Assembly: GCF_940670685.1 (NCBI RefSeq) | Contig: NZ_OW711693.1 | Coordinates: forward strand, 2,790,001-2,854,000 | Direction: 5' to 3' | Length of the DNA stretch: 64,000 bases | DNA from: Anaeropeptidivorans aminofermentans | Lineage (GTDB): Bacteria > Bacillota > Clostridia > Lachnospirales > UBA5962 | Part shown: one piece after another, positions 1-7,862 of the stretch | How positions within the stretch are numbered: position 1 is the stretch's first letter | How the letters are laid out: each line of letters begins with the position of its first letter | The notes under the pieces: model-generated | The model's input: only the letters and a program-made list of their open reading frames with translations | Database searches by the model: none | Told to the model about the DNA's origin: nothing | Program-made: the position numbers and the translations under genes

Positions 1-172
1 ATTATTAAATAAAGCCCTATGCTATTTACACTTATTTAATTTTAAAACTATTCCTTTTCTTTTAATCTTAAATAAGTTTTCCTTAGTGTTTATAGTAGAT
101 TAAATTGAATTCTTTCACTTTAATCTGCTATATTTGACCAATTCTATTACAAATATTACAGGAGGTATGAAA

Positions 173-913
173 ATGCTGCTTAGTGTTCAATTGTTTTATT
201 TTAACCTGAGGGACTTTTTTAAAAATATAACGAGAAAATTCCGTAAAGATGACGCTCAGTCTATATATTACATAGGCGGAAACGAGGTTCTGCCAACCCC
301 TTTAAATGTTGACGAGGAATCAAAGCTCCTTGCCATGCTTGGCACAGAAGACGATATTGCGGTAAAAGGCATTCTCATAGAGAGAAATTTACGGCTTGTT
401 GTGTACATAGCAAGAAAGTTTGAAAATACCGGCATAAACGTAGAGGACCTTATCTCCATAGGAACCATCGGGTTAATAAAGGCAATCAATACCTTTAAAA
501 CAGATAAAAATATTAAGCTTGCCACTTATGCCTCAAGATGTATAGAAAACGAGATACTCATGTATTTAAGAAGAAACTCCCGGGTCAAAAACGAGGTATC
601 CATAGATGAACCTTTAAACGTGGACTGGGAAGGAAATGAGCTTTTGCTTTCAGATATTTTAGGAACGGATATTGACGTAATATATAGAAATATTGAAGAA
701 GAAATTGATAAAGAACTTCTCCAAAGAGCAATGGAAAAGCTCTCAAGCCGTGAAAAAAGAATTGTAGAGCTAAGGTTCGGCCTGATTGCAAACGGAGAAG
801 AAATGACTCAAAAGGAGGTAGCCGATCTTTTAGGCATATCCCAATCTTACATATCAAGGCTTGAGAAAAAAATTATCAGCCGGTTAAAAAAAGAAATAAG
901 TAAAATGCTTTAA
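173..913 (+). CDS. sigE: RNA polymerase sporulation sigma factor SigE (pro-sigma-E)
   Basis: Sigma-70 family factor that directs early mother-cell transcription during sporulation. The core regions are almost textbook SigE: YYIGGNE after a hydrophobic N-terminal stretch, then the region 2 signature [19 protein letters not shown], the ENLIS-like segment [31 protein letters not shown], and a region 4 helix-turn-helix near the C-terminus ([13 protein letters not shown]). The hydrophobic N-terminal 25 or so residues match the pro-sequence that SpoIIGA removes at the membrane. An upstream in-frame TTG at 134 exists, but GGAGG at 161-165 sits 7 bases before ATG 173, so I place the start there, giving 246 residues. 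In Bacillus spoIIGA precedes and sigG follows; sigG is absent downstream and only 172 bases lie upstream, so spoIIGA cannot be judged. Very confident of the family. Confidence 0.95.
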   Translation: MLLSVQLFYFNLRDFFKNITRKFRKDDAQSIYYIGGNEVLPTPLNVDEESKLLAMLGTEDDIAVKGILIERNLRLVVYIARKFENTGINVEDLISIGTIGLIKAINTFKTDKNIKLATYASRCIENEILMYLRRNSRVKNEVSIDEPLNVDWEGNELLLSDILGTDIDVIYRNIEEEIDKELLQRAMEKLSSREKRIVELRFGLIANGEEMTQKEVADLLGISQSYISRLEKKIISRLKKEISKML

Positions 914-931
914 AGCATTAAAAATACCATT

Positions 932-963
932 TAAACCTTTCTGCATATGCAGAAAGGTTTTTG
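932..963 (+). terminator. Rho-independent terminator after sigE
   Basis: The inverted repeat AAACCTTTCTGCATATGCAG / AAAGGTTT forms a long stem immediately followed by a T run. It lies 20 bases after the sigE stop codon. Confidence 0.85.
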
Positions 964-1071
964 CTGAGTTTAATCATTTTCTTTTTACAGCTAATAAATT
1001 TAGATATATTCATAGATATTAAAATTATGATATACTAACTATAAAATATAATTTCTAAAGGAGGGCAATAT

Positions 1072-2058
1072 ATGATAAAGCCTGAGAGGATTAAGCTTGC
1101 AAATCTTCCTACCCCGATATTTGAATTTAATAAAGTGAATCCCGATACTTCTTTTACAAATCTCTATATTAAAAGAGACGATTTCAGCGGTGTGGAAATG
1201 ACAGGAAATAAAGTTCGAAAGCTCGAATTTTCCTTTAAAGAAGGTCTTTCACAAGGCGCCGACGTATTTATAACCTGCGGAGGCCCCCAGTCAAACCATG
1301 CAAGGGCGACGGCTGCCGCTGCGGCTTCCCTTTCAAAAAGATCTCATTTGGTATTGAGGTCTACAGAAGGATACCCCGATGGAAACTTATTTTTAGATAA
1401 ACTTTTCGGAGCTGAAATCACATTTATAACTGCCGAAGAATACAGTGAAAGAATTTTAGAAATAATGGAAGAGATAAAAGAAGACTATGCCCAAAAGGGT
1501 CTTAAAGCCTATATCATGCCTACCGGAGCCTCCAACGGCATCGGCCTTTTCGGATATTACGCTGCCTTTGAAGAAATACTTGAGCAGGAAAAGCAGATGG
1601 GTATAAAGTTTGATACCATCTGCCTTACAGAAGGAAGCGGCGGAACATATGCAGGCCTTTATGCTGCCAATGAAATATATAAATCAGGAAGGAATATATT
1701 AGGCTTTCAAATATCCGATATAAACGGAGACGTTACGGAAGAAATCGTAGGCATTACGGAAGAAGCCTTGAAAATAGGCTGCCATGAAGAAAAAATCTCT
1801 TATGACAATATACATATGATTTATAAATACGCAGGGGAAGGCTATGCTATTGCTTCAAAAGAAATTATCTCTTTTATAAAGGATACGGCAAAATCAACAG
1901 GTGTGGTTTTTGACCCTGTATATACGGGAAAAGCCTTTTTCGGCCTGATAAATGAAATTAAAAACAACAATCCTCTGCTGAAAGGCAATGTACTTTTTAT
2001 CCATACCGGCGGCCTTTACGGCACATTCCCCCAGAAGGAATTATTTGAACTCAGCTAG
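1072..2058 (+). CDS. PLP-dependent D-cysteine desulfhydrase / ACC deaminase family protein
   Basis: Fold type II PLP enzyme of the D-cysteine desulfhydrase/1-aminocyclopropane-1-carboxylate deaminase family, 328 residues, the usual family length. The motif GNKVRKLEF contains the expected Schiff-base lysine (Lys47), followed by the substrate/phosphate loop CGGPQSNHAR and a glycine-rich stretch LTEGSGGTYAG that binds the PLP phosphate. The likely reaction is beta-elimination of D-cysteine to pyruvate, H2S and ammonia; distinction from ACC deaminase or a general D-amino acid deaminase cannot be made by eye. A strong AAAGGAGG precedes ATG 1072 by 9 bases. It is a single-gene unit between two hairpins, unrelated to the sigE gene upstream. 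Confidence 0.82.
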   Translation: MIKPERIKLANLPTPIFEFNKVNPDTSFTNLYIKRDDFSGVEMTGNKVRKLEFSFKEGLSQGADVFITCGGPQSNHARATAAAAASLSKRSHLVLRSTEGYPDGNLFLDKLFGAEITFITAEEYSERILEIMEEIKEDYAQKGLKAYIMPTGASNGIGLFGYYAAFEEILEQEKQMGIKFDTICLTEGSGGTYAGLYAANEIYKSGRNILGFQISDINGDVTEEIVGITEEALKIGCHEEKISYDNIHMIYKYAGEGYAIASKEIISFIKDTAKSTGVVFDPVYTGKAFFGLINEIKNNNPLLKGNVLFIHTGGLYGTFPQKELFELS

Positions 2059-2094
2059 TTTGATTATTTATAGCAATTTAAAATTAAAATAATT

Positions 2095-2127
2095 TAGGTG
2101 CTGCAAAGTTGATTTGCAGCACCCTTT
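2095..2127. terminator. Bidirectional terminator between convergent genes
   Basis: Stem GGTGCTGCAAA / TTTGCAGCACC with a short loop, followed on the plus strand by CTTTTTATA. It ends the desulfhydrase transcript and, on the other strand, probably that of the convergent TSCPD gene. A nearly identical stem is reused at 11683-11719. Confidence 0.85.
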
Positions 2128-2412
2128 TTATACAGCCTTTTTTTCTCTAATGCTCTTTAATACTTCTTCCTTGGCTTCTATCAAAGCCATGGCAAATTGG
2201 TCCGGGCATGATGTAGACTTTGTTTCGCATGTGGTTCCGATTAAAGCGTTTATAAGCTCATCTGCATTTCTTCCGGAAGCAAGCTTTGCTATCCCCTCAG
2301 TATTTCCCGGGCAGCCTCTGCTGAATTTAACGTTTGAAACAGTAAAATCTTCATCTATATCAAAGCTTACCCCTCTTGCGCATACGCCCTTAAAGGAATA
2401 ATCATAAGTCAT
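2128..2412 (-). CDS. TSCPD domain protein (TIGR03905 family), unknown function
   Basis: Small 94-residue protein with the diagnostic motif TSCPDQF near residue 68 and conserved upstream cysteines (VCARG, RGCPGN). These match the TIGR03905 TSCPD family, related to a domain found at the C-terminus of vitamin B12-dependent ribonucleotide reductases. The cysteine pattern suggests metal or thiol chemistry, but no function is known and none is asserted. It sits 14 bases downstream of the EIIA gene on the same strand and may be its second cistron. Confidence 0.8.
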   Translation of the reverse strand: MTYDYSFKGVCARGVSFDIDEDFTVSNVKFSRGCPGNTEGIAKLASGRNADELINALIGTTCETKSTSCPDQFAMALIEAKEEVLKSIREKKAV

Positions 2413-2426
2413 AAAGCACTCTCCTG

Positions 2427-2909
2427 CTACTTTTTTATTAGTTCAAACAAAACATCTGAAATATCAACATTTCCATTATCTTTAAGGATATTTATATAAA
2501 ACTCGGATAAATCTGTGGCGATAACAGGGCATGTAATATCCTTGCCGCTGGATTTTATTGTGTCAATATCCATAAATCCCAGTATATCTCCTCTTTTAAC
2601 GTTCATTCCCGGTTTCACCTTAAGTTCATAGCCTACTCCCTTTAAAGAAATAGTGTCTATTCCCATATGTATGAGAAATTCCGCGCCGCCGGTCGTCTCT
2701 ATGGCAATAATATGCTTCGTGGGAAATATGGAATATATCTTCCCGTCGGCGGGAGAATATATATTTCCATCTACAGGTATAACGCCTACCCCGTCCCCAA
2801 GCATTTTTTTAGAAAACGTAGGGTCATTTATCTTTTCTATTTGAATGACTTCTCCCTTGAAAGGGGAATAAATAGGAGTCACCTTCCCTTTTCCAAATAT
2901 CTTTAACAT
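2427..2909 (-). CDS. PTS glucose-type EIIA domain protein (Crr-like)
   Basis: Free-standing EIIA of the glucose family, 160 residues. IYSPFKGEV, PADGKI and the pair of active-site histidines are visible: His66 in FPTKHIIAIE and the phospho-accepting His81 in FLIHMGIDT. It takes phosphate from HPr-His and passes it to an EIIB domain. No EIIB or EIIC partner, HPr or EI is nearby, so it may serve a distant EIIBC lacking its own IIA, or act as a regulatory IIA. It is followed closely by the TSCPD gene. Confidence 0.9.
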   Translation of the reverse strand: MLKIFGKGKVTPIYSPFKGEVIQIEKINDPTFSKKMLGDGVGVIPVDGNIYSPADGKIYSIFPTKHIIAIETTGGAEFLIHMGIDTISLKGVGYELKVKPGMNVKRGDILGFMDIDTIKSSGKDITCPVIATDLSEFYINILKDNGNVDISDVLFELIKK

Positions 2910-3046
2910 TTTAAGCCTCCGGCTTAGATTGCAGTTTTTTCTGATTAAGATTTTATTGCTTTGGAAATATATATTAAATTAACTTGAAAAAGCACAATTA
3001 ACTCTACGATAAACATGAAGAAAAAATTATCTAAATTAAATAAATA

Positions 3047-3084
3047 TCTCTGTCCTGTTCTCTGAGTGCATGCCTTTTCCTACT
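3047..3084 (-). repeat. Fragment of repeat family R3
   Basis: Read on the minus strand this begins AAAAGGCATGCACTCAG and continues with ACAGGACAG. It resembles the left end of the R3 copy at 40958-41062. Only about 40 bases are recognisable. Confidence 0.4.
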
Positions 3085-3091
3085 CAATAAT

Positions 3092-3135
3092 ATAGTCAAA
3101 CGCCTTTATATTTTATTCAGGCATTTGACTATTTT
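3092..3135 (-). terminator. Likely terminator of the HMA gene
   Basis: Imperfect inverted repeat AGTCAAACGCCT / AGGCATTTGACT, 12 bases beyond the stop of the HMA gene. T runs flank both sides, although the minus-strand T run is short. Confidence 0.5.
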
Positions 3136-3146
3136 TATCAGTTTAA

Positions 3147-3356
3147 TTAAAGAAGCGTAACTCCTTTAAGCTCATATCCCGCATCATCAAGAGCCTCTCT
3201 TAAATCGGCCTCTTTTACACTGTCATCGGTTTCTATTTCAGCAGAACCGATTTCTGCAGAAACACTGTTAACCCCGGAAACGGCAGAAAGCGCATTTTTA
3301 ACGCTGTTTACACAATGGTCACAGCCCATACCGTCAATTTCAAGTTTGAATTTCAT
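3147..3356 (-). CDS. Heavy-metal-associated domain protein (CopZ-like)
   Basis: Single HMA domain of 69 residues with the metal-binding motif GMGCDHCVNSV (two cysteines spaced CxxC) and the beta-alpha-beta-beta-alpha-beta pattern expected for this fold, ending in DDAGYELKG. Such proteins are small cytosolic copper or other soft-metal chaperones. No P1B-type ATPase or CsoR/CopY repressor is next to it, so the partner is unknown. GGAGGTGTTTTA precedes the ATG. It appears monocistronic. Confidence 0.88.
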   Translation of the reverse strand: MKFKLEIDGMGCDHCVNSVKNALSAVSGVNSVSAEIGSAEIETDDSVKEADLREALDDAGYELKGVTLL

Positions 3357-3407
3357 TAAAACACCTCCAAATCTCTGTTTATACTCGAATAAAAGTAAAA
3401 TAGTAGC

Positions 3408-3487
3408 GTTGTAAATTTGCTTTTCCTTGATTTTATGCCCTTCTTAGAGCTCGTTACTTACTGTGGAAGAAAAGTAAATTTACTATA
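3408..3487 (-). repeat. Repeat R2, inverted copy
   Basis: Starts TGTAAATTTGCTTTTCC and ends GAAAAGTAAATTTACTATA, the terminal inverted repeats of family R2. The inner TGATTTTATGCCC matches the reverse complement of the R2 copy at 20123-20336. It lies in the 344-base gap between the HMA and SASP genes, which otherwise holds only the SASP terminator. Confidence 0.6.
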
Positions 3488-3587
3488 TATCACTAGACTA
3501 ACATATAATTTCATTTTCTTCAATAGGGTTTTGTAATACTGCAAGCCTTACGCAAAATGAATTATAATAAGATGATTTTACAAAAGA

Positions 3588-3624
3588 AAAAGAGCATAGA
3601 TAAATAATATCTATACTCTTTTAT
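3588..3624 (-). terminator. Terminator downstream of the SASP gene
   Basis: Stem AAGAGTATAGATA / TATCTATGCTCTT, followed on the minus strand by TTTCTTTTG. It lies about 75 bases after the SASP stop codon. Confidence 0.75.
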
Positions 3625-3700
3625 AGGTTTTAACTCTAGCTAGGCTTATGCCAATTAAATATTAAAGCATAAAATTTATGCTTATTTAATTTTTAAAAGC

Positions 3701-3925
3701 TTATTTGCCTGCCATCTGTCTTTTCTGTGCGTCGATCATTTTCTTAACCATGTAACCGCCTACATAACCATTCTGTGCGGAAGTTAAATCGCCGTTATAA
3801 CCTTGCTTTAAAGGTACGCCGATTTCGTTAGCAACTTCATATTTAAACTGATTTAAAGCCTCACGAGCCTCTGGCACGGAATTTTTTCCTGAAGGCTGAA
3901 AAGAACTGCTTGAATTCATATCCAT
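3701..3925 (-). CDS. Small acid-soluble spore protein, alpha/beta type
   Basis: Spore-core DNA-binding protein that coats DNA and protects it from UV damage. The family signatures are clear: ALNQFKYEVANEIGVPL, which holds the germination protease (GPR) cleavage region, and NGDLTSAQNGYVGGYMVKKMI, the second DNA-binding helix. An upstream TTG at 3928 is possible, but AGGAGG lies 8 bases before ATG 3925, which I prefer (74 residues). Expression is expected in the forespore under sigma-G; I do not see a confident sigma-G promoter. The last residues QMAGK are typical. Confidence 0.95.
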   Translation of the reverse strand: MDMNSSSSFQPSGKNSVPEAREALNQFKYEVANEIGVPLKQGYNGDLTSAQNGYVGGYMVKKMIDAQKRQMAGK

Positions 3926-4018
3926 CAAAACTACCTCCTAAAAATAAATTGTGTTACAGTAGATATTATATCCCTAGGCTTTTTTTTTATTAGAGGTAAT
4001 TTTTTGAAAAATTTTGTA

Positions 4019-5266
4019 CTACTTTCTTATCTGACCATTGCCGTAAATGATGTATTTTGTCGATGTAAGCTCCTTAAGACCCATGGGGCCTCTCGCATGA
4101 AGCTTTTGGGTACTTATGCCTATTTCGGCGCCGAGACCAAATTCAAAGCCGTCGGTAAATCTTGTAGAAGCGTTTACGTATACCGCGGCGGAATCCACTT
4201 CTTCAAGGAATTTTTGAGAATTTTTATAATCATTCGTAAGAATAGCCTCTGAATGGCCCGAAGAATATTTGTATATATGGCTTATGGCTTCATCTACATC
4301 TTTTACTGTTTTTATTCCTATAATAAGGTCAAGGTATTCTTCATGCCAGTCTTCTTCCATCGCGTGTAAAGCATCGGGGCAAATGCGGCAGAGAATTTCA
4401 TCTCCTCTTATTTGAACGTTTTCTTCTTTAAGGGCTTTTGTAAGCTTAGGAAGGAATATTTCAGAAATCTTTTCATGAACAAGGACCTTTTCACAGGCAT
4501 TGCATACGCCCGGCCTTTGAACCTTGGCGTTTATGATGATTTCAACGGCTCTTTCCAAATCCGCCGTTTCATCAACAAAAATATGGCAGTTTCCTGTTCC
4601 TGTTTCGATAACGGGGACCGTGGAATTTTTTACAACGGCCTCAATCAGCCCTTTGCTTCCCCGGGGAATAAGAACGTTAAGATAATCACTCATTTTCATA
4701 AATTCAACTGTTGTTTCTCTTTTATTATCTTCAATAAGCTGAATTAAATTCACAGGATAATTATTTTTTGAAAGGGCATCTCTAAAGGTATCGGTTATGG
4801 CTTTATTGGAATTTATGGCGTCTTTTCCGCCTTTCAGTATGACTGCAGAACCTGCTTTAAGGCAAAGGGAAAAGGAATCTGCTGTAACGTTAGGTCTTGA
4901 TTCGTAAATTATTCCGATTACACCCATGGGAACTCTTTTTTGTCCTATAGTAAGACCATTTTCCAATTTTTTCATTGAAAGCACTTCGCCGATAGGGTCG
5001 TCAAGCTTTGCAATGTCTTCCATGGCGGAAGCAATAGCGTCTAATCTTTTTTCGTTTAGCATAAGCCTGTCAATAAGAGAAGGCTTCATATTATTTTTTT
5101 CAGCTTCTTCTATATCCTTTTTGTTTTCTGAAAGAATGTAGGCAGTATTTTCCAATACAGCCTTACTGCAAATTTTTAAAATATGATTTTTTTCGGAAGA
5201 ATTCATTTTTGCTGCTATTCTCGCAGCTTCCTTTGCATTTCTGCCGATTTCATTTAAGAATTCCAT
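4019..5266 (-). CDS. proA: Gamma-glutamyl phosphate reductase
   Basis: Second enzyme of proline synthesis: NADPH-dependent reduction of gamma-glutamyl phosphate to glutamate-5-semialdehyde. Aldehyde dehydrogenase superfamily, 415 residues, the usual length. The catalytic cysteine is in RPGVCNACEKVLVH. VPMGVIGIIYESRPNVT and the C-terminal LGAEIGISTQKLHARGPMGL are ProA hallmarks. It is the last gene of a four-gene overlapping operon and overlaps the cyclo-ligase gene by 13 bases; GGAGGG precedes its ATG inside that gene. Confidence 0.97.
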   Translation of the reverse strand: MEFLNEIGRNAKEAARIAAKMNSSEKNHILKICSKAVLENTAYILSENKKDIEEAEKNNMKPSLIDRLMLNEKRLDAIASAMEDIAKLDDPIGEVLSMKKLENGLTIGQKRVPMGVIGIIYESRPNVTADSFSLCLKAGSAVILKGGKDAINSNKAITDTFRDALSKNNYPVNLIQLIEDNKRETTVEFMKMSDYLNVLIPRGSKGLIEAVVKNSTVPVIETGTGNCHIFVDETADLERAVEIIINAKVQRPGVCNACEKVLVHEKISEIFLPKLTKALKEENVQIRGDEILCRICPDALHAMEEDWHEEYLDLIIGIKTVKDVDEAISHIYKYSSGHSEAILTNDYKNSQKFLEEVDSAAVYVNASTRFTDGFEFGLGAEIGISTQKLHARGPMGLKELTSTKYIIYGNGQIRK

Positions 5267-5838
5267 TTGAGAACCCTCCTTTCACTTACAAGCATGTCAA
5301 GGCGTCTGTCATGGGCTTCGTGGGGGACTTCTGTTCTTATCTGCTCTTCAAAGCAAATGCCGATATTCACCAGAGACTCATTTTCTCCGGTATAAGTATC
5401 ATAATATCCTCCGCCGTAGCCTATTCTATATCCGTCTAAGGAAAAGGCATTCCCGGGAACGATGATAATCGTATCCTTATCGCATTTTACGATGTTTTCT
5501 TCATTATATTCAGGCTCATAGGCGCCGTATTTGCTTTTTATGAGATTATCGAAATTTTCTATTCTTATAAAATGCATGACTCTTGACTTGGGCACGGCAT
5601 AAGGAACAGCTACAATTTTTCCGTCCGCTATGGCCTTTGTGATAATAGGCCTTGTTTTTACTTCGGAACCCATATCAAGAAAAATAAACATTTTTTTGCA
5701 GGCTTTATAAGCATCAAGAGCTAAAATTTTTTCCATAATAAGCCTTGATTTATCCATAATCGCTTCTGCAGGGATATTGTTTCTGATTGCTATATATTCC
5801 TTTCGGATTAAGCTTTTCTCCTCCAAAATTATCCTCAC
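5254..5838 (-). CDS. 5-formyltetrahydrofolate cyclo-ligase
   Basis: ATP-dependent conversion of 5-formyl-THF to 5,10-methenyl-THF, the only route that recycles this inhibitory folate. About 190 residues, with the ATP-binding basic N-terminus (IRKEYIAIRNNI), the folate motif VPGNAFSLDGYRIGYGGGYYD and a C-terminal HDRRLDMLVSER. The GTG at 5838 overlaps the proB stop; a TTG at 5826 (MEEKSLIRKEY) lies at better spacing from AGGTGAGG and may be the real start. Its position between proB and proA, with overlaps on both sides, is unusual because those two genes are normally adjacent. Confidence 0.92.
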   Translation of the reverse strand: MRIILEEKSLIRKEYIAIRNNIPAEAIMDKSRLIMEKILALDAYKACKKMFIFLDMGSEVKTRPIITKAIADGKIVAVPYAVPKSRVMHFIRIENFDNLIKSKYGAYEPEYNEENIVKCDKDTIIIVPGNAFSLDGYRIGYGGGYYDTYTGENESLVNIGICFEEQIRTEVPHEAHDRRLDMLVSERRVLKWNS

Positions 5839-6641
5839 CTTTCTTTTCCGAATATAAAGGTGCCAACGTCCTTTCCGTCAAGTATATCATAGATAATATG
5901 CGGGTCTTTTCCACTCGTGATAACCGTATGTATGCCTTTTTCAGAAAGGGTTTTTGCGGCCGCAATTTTTGTAGCCATTCCGCCTGTTCCAAGAGAGGAA
6001 GAAGAATCCCCCGCCATACTTTCAATATAGCCGTCTATGGAATATAGGCTTCTTATGAGCTTGGCATCGGGGTTCTTTCTCGGGTCGCTGTCGTAAAGAC
6101 CGTCTATATCGGATAAAATGATCAGCATGTCACTTTCAATAAGCTCCGCAACATAAGCAGAAAGGCTGTCGTTATCGCTGAAGCCCAGCTCTTCAATGGA
6201 TATGGTGTCATTTTCGTTTACGATTGGAATTACGGACCATTCGATTAAGGTAAAGAATGTATTTCTGGCATTTATGATTCTTTCGTTATTGGAAAGCTCG
6301 TCTTTTGTTATCAGTATCTGGGAAACTATCTGGTTATACTGGGTAAACATGCTCTCATAGATTTGCATTAATATTGCCTGGCCAACAGAAGAAGAAGCCT
6401 GCTTTCCCTTTATATCTCTTGGTCTTTCAGGAAGCTTAAGCCGTGCGGCGCCTACTGCGATGGACCCGGAAGACACAAGGATGATTTCATAGCCTTTATT
6501 TCTTAAATCGGAAATAACCCATGCCAACCTGTCAATTTTTCTTAAGTCAAGCTTTCCGTTATCAAGGGTAAGAGAGGTTGTGCCTATTTTTATTACAAGT
6601 CTTTTAACTTTAATATCTTTTCTCGAATACAATAATATCAA
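5835..6641 (-). CDS. proB: Glutamate 5-kinase, short form without PUA domain
   Basis: First enzyme of proline synthesis, phosphorylating glutamate to gamma-glutamyl phosphate. Amino acid kinase fold: KIGTTSLT near the N-terminus, LVSSGSIAVGAARL, the substrate segment NENDTIS, LSDIDGLYDSDPR and GTGGMATKIAAAKTL. At 268 residues it lacks the C-terminal PUA domain that makes E. coli ProB 367 residues. The start is a TTG overlapping the stop of the upstream gene; another TTG three codons in is possible. Proline feedback inhibition resides in the kinase domain and may be retained. Confidence 0.95.
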   Translation of the reverse strand: MILLYSRKDIKVKRLVIKIGTTSLTLDNGKLDLRKIDRLAWVISDLRNKGYEIILVSSGSIAVGAARLKLPERPRDIKGKQASSSVGQAILMQIYESMFTQYNQIVSQILITKDELSNNERIINARNTFFTLIEWSVIPIVNENDTISIEELGFSDNDSLSAYVAELIESDMLIILSDIDGLYDSDPRKNPDAKLIRSLYSIDGYIESMAGDSSSSLGTGGMATKIAAAKTLSEKGIHTVITSGKDPHIIYDILDGKDVGTFIFGKER

Positions 6642-7033
6642 TCCTTGCCTTTTTCTCTTTTATATGTATGCATTTTGCCTATTCTTTTATAGCTAAAATC
6701 CTGATATGCCCCTGACAGATCTGCTTCAAGCCTTACAGTACAGCTTTTACAATATCTTCCGGTAGTTATAGGCTTTCCGCACCGATCACATTTAAGTTCT
6801 ATACCGTCGTTATTTATAAGTTCAAGCTTTCCTTCCCTGAGATATTTATATATCTTTTGGGTAGAAATGCCTAATTCTGTGGATACTTCTAAAATCGTAG
6901 CATTTGGGTGTTCTTTAACATATGCTCTTACTCCTTGAAAAAGGGCCTCTTCTTCTTTTACACATTTTTCGCAAATAGGGCTTGATATATATGGAAACAA
7001 AGCCCCGCATCTCGGACAATTTCTATACTCCAT
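6638..7033 (-). CDS. Zinc-ribbon/HTH protein related to flagellar operon protein YvyF (TIGR03826)
   Basis: 131 residues: an N-terminal zinc ribbon (NCPRCGALFPYI with a second ICEKCV pair), a central helix-turn-helix-like segment (ATILEVSTELGISTQKIYKYLREGKL) and a second zinc ribbon (CDRCGKPITTGRYCKSC). This matches the TIGR03826 family, named for its place in Bacillus flagellar operons, but no flagellar gene is in the window. It is the first gene of the proline operon and overlaps proB by four bases, so here it could be a local regulator. That role is inference only. Confidence 0.78.
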   Translation of the reverse strand: MEYRNCPRCGALFPYISSPICEKCVKEEEALFQGVRAYVKEHPNATILEVSTELGISTQKIYKYLREGKLELINNDGIELKCDRCGKPITTGRYCKSCTVRLEADLSGAYQDFSYKRIGKMHTYKREKGKD

Positions 7034-7111
7034 ACTAAGACCTCCGAAACATATTCTTATTTTGATTATACACTAAACTTCTTATCCCCTCAATGTATAA
7101 TTGAGCTTCAT

Positions 7112-7222
7112 TACAAGGTTAAATATATGTCTAATATATAATATTCTTATGAAAGCCTTCAAAATGTTGAAAAGTTTTAAATGAAATTTGGATTGCTGCG
7201 CAATCCAAACAGTTACCTTGTA
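7112..7222. repeat. Palindromic intergenic element, unclassified
   Basis: Outer inverted repeat TTACAAGGTTAA / GTTACCTTGTAA encloses a perfect palindrome TTGGATTGC / GCAATCCAA at about 7191-7210. It lies in the 285-base gap between the proline operon and queT. No second copy was recognised. Confidence 0.5.
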
Positions 7223-7290
7223 AATTTACAGAGAATTTATAAACCTTTCCTGTCCCCAAGTTTGTGCCCTTTCATCATTAATGTGACAAA

Positions 7291-7316
7291 AAGCCGGCTA
7301 GCGGCTTTTTTACATC
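7291..7316 (-). terminator. Terminator after queT
   Basis: Stem AAAAAGCCG / CGGCTTTTT around CTAG, flanked by A and T runs and placed directly after the queT stop codon. Confidence 0.8.
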
Positions 7317-7318
7317 TT

Positions 7319-7825
7319 TTATAAAATAGTTTTTTCAGGTAGCCTCATACTTAGGAAATTATGCAGCCTTTTGTTTGCGCAAACATATCTAAGCAAAGGA
7401 TAGCCTATAATCGTAACTACGATAAATTCTCCCGCCATTATAGAAAGGCATGTTATTAAATAAGGCGTATTGGTATAATAGCTAACAACTGCCGCAACAA
7501 TGGCACAGCAAAGGGTCGGCCAGAGTGTTGCAATAAACATATTCTTTGTTTTTGTAATAAATACGACTGATAAAAACGTTGCAAAAGTTCCTGCCAAAAC
7601 ATCAACCATGCCAAAAGGTGAAGCGAAGTTTGCAATAAAACAGCCGAGAACGGCACCGTATCCGTATGCCGGATGGATGAAGGCAAGAAGGCATAATACT
7701 TCTGCTATTCTGCACTGAACCATTCCGTAGCCAAAAGGCGCAAGAGTAACAGTTAAGGCTACATAAATAGCCGCAATTACAGCTATTGCTGTTATATTTT
7801 TAGGGTCTTTTAATGAAATTCTCAT
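7319..7825 (-). CDS. queT: QueT-family queuosine precursor ECF transporter S component
   Basis: 168-residue membrane protein with five or six hydrophobic segments. The conserved motif FGYGMVQCRIAEVLCLLAF and the downstream GCFIANF are signatures of QueT, the substrate-binding subunit of an energy-coupling factor transporter for queuine/preQ1-type precursors. It would share EcfA/EcfT modules encoded elsewhere. It starts 37 bases after trpS, with AGGAGGAAAC before its ATG, so the two are probably cotranscribed. There is no room for the preQ1 riboswitch that often precedes queT. Confidence 0.85.
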   Translation of the reverse strand: MRISLKDPKNITAIAVIAAIYVALTVTLAPFGYGMVQCRIAEVLCLLAFIHPAYGYGAVLGCFIANFASPFGMVDVLAGTFATFLSVVFITKTKNMFIATLWPTLCCAIVAAVVSYYTNTPYLITCLSIMAGEFIVVTIIGYPLLRYVCANKRLHNFLSMRLPEKTIL

Positions 7826-7862
7826 GTTTCCTCCTGATATATAGAAGCTTCTATTGCCAATA

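Noticed and set aside
7826-7862. preQ1 riboswitch before queT
   Set aside because: Only 37 bases separate trpS and queT and they hold the ribosome-binding site; there is no room for the aptamer.
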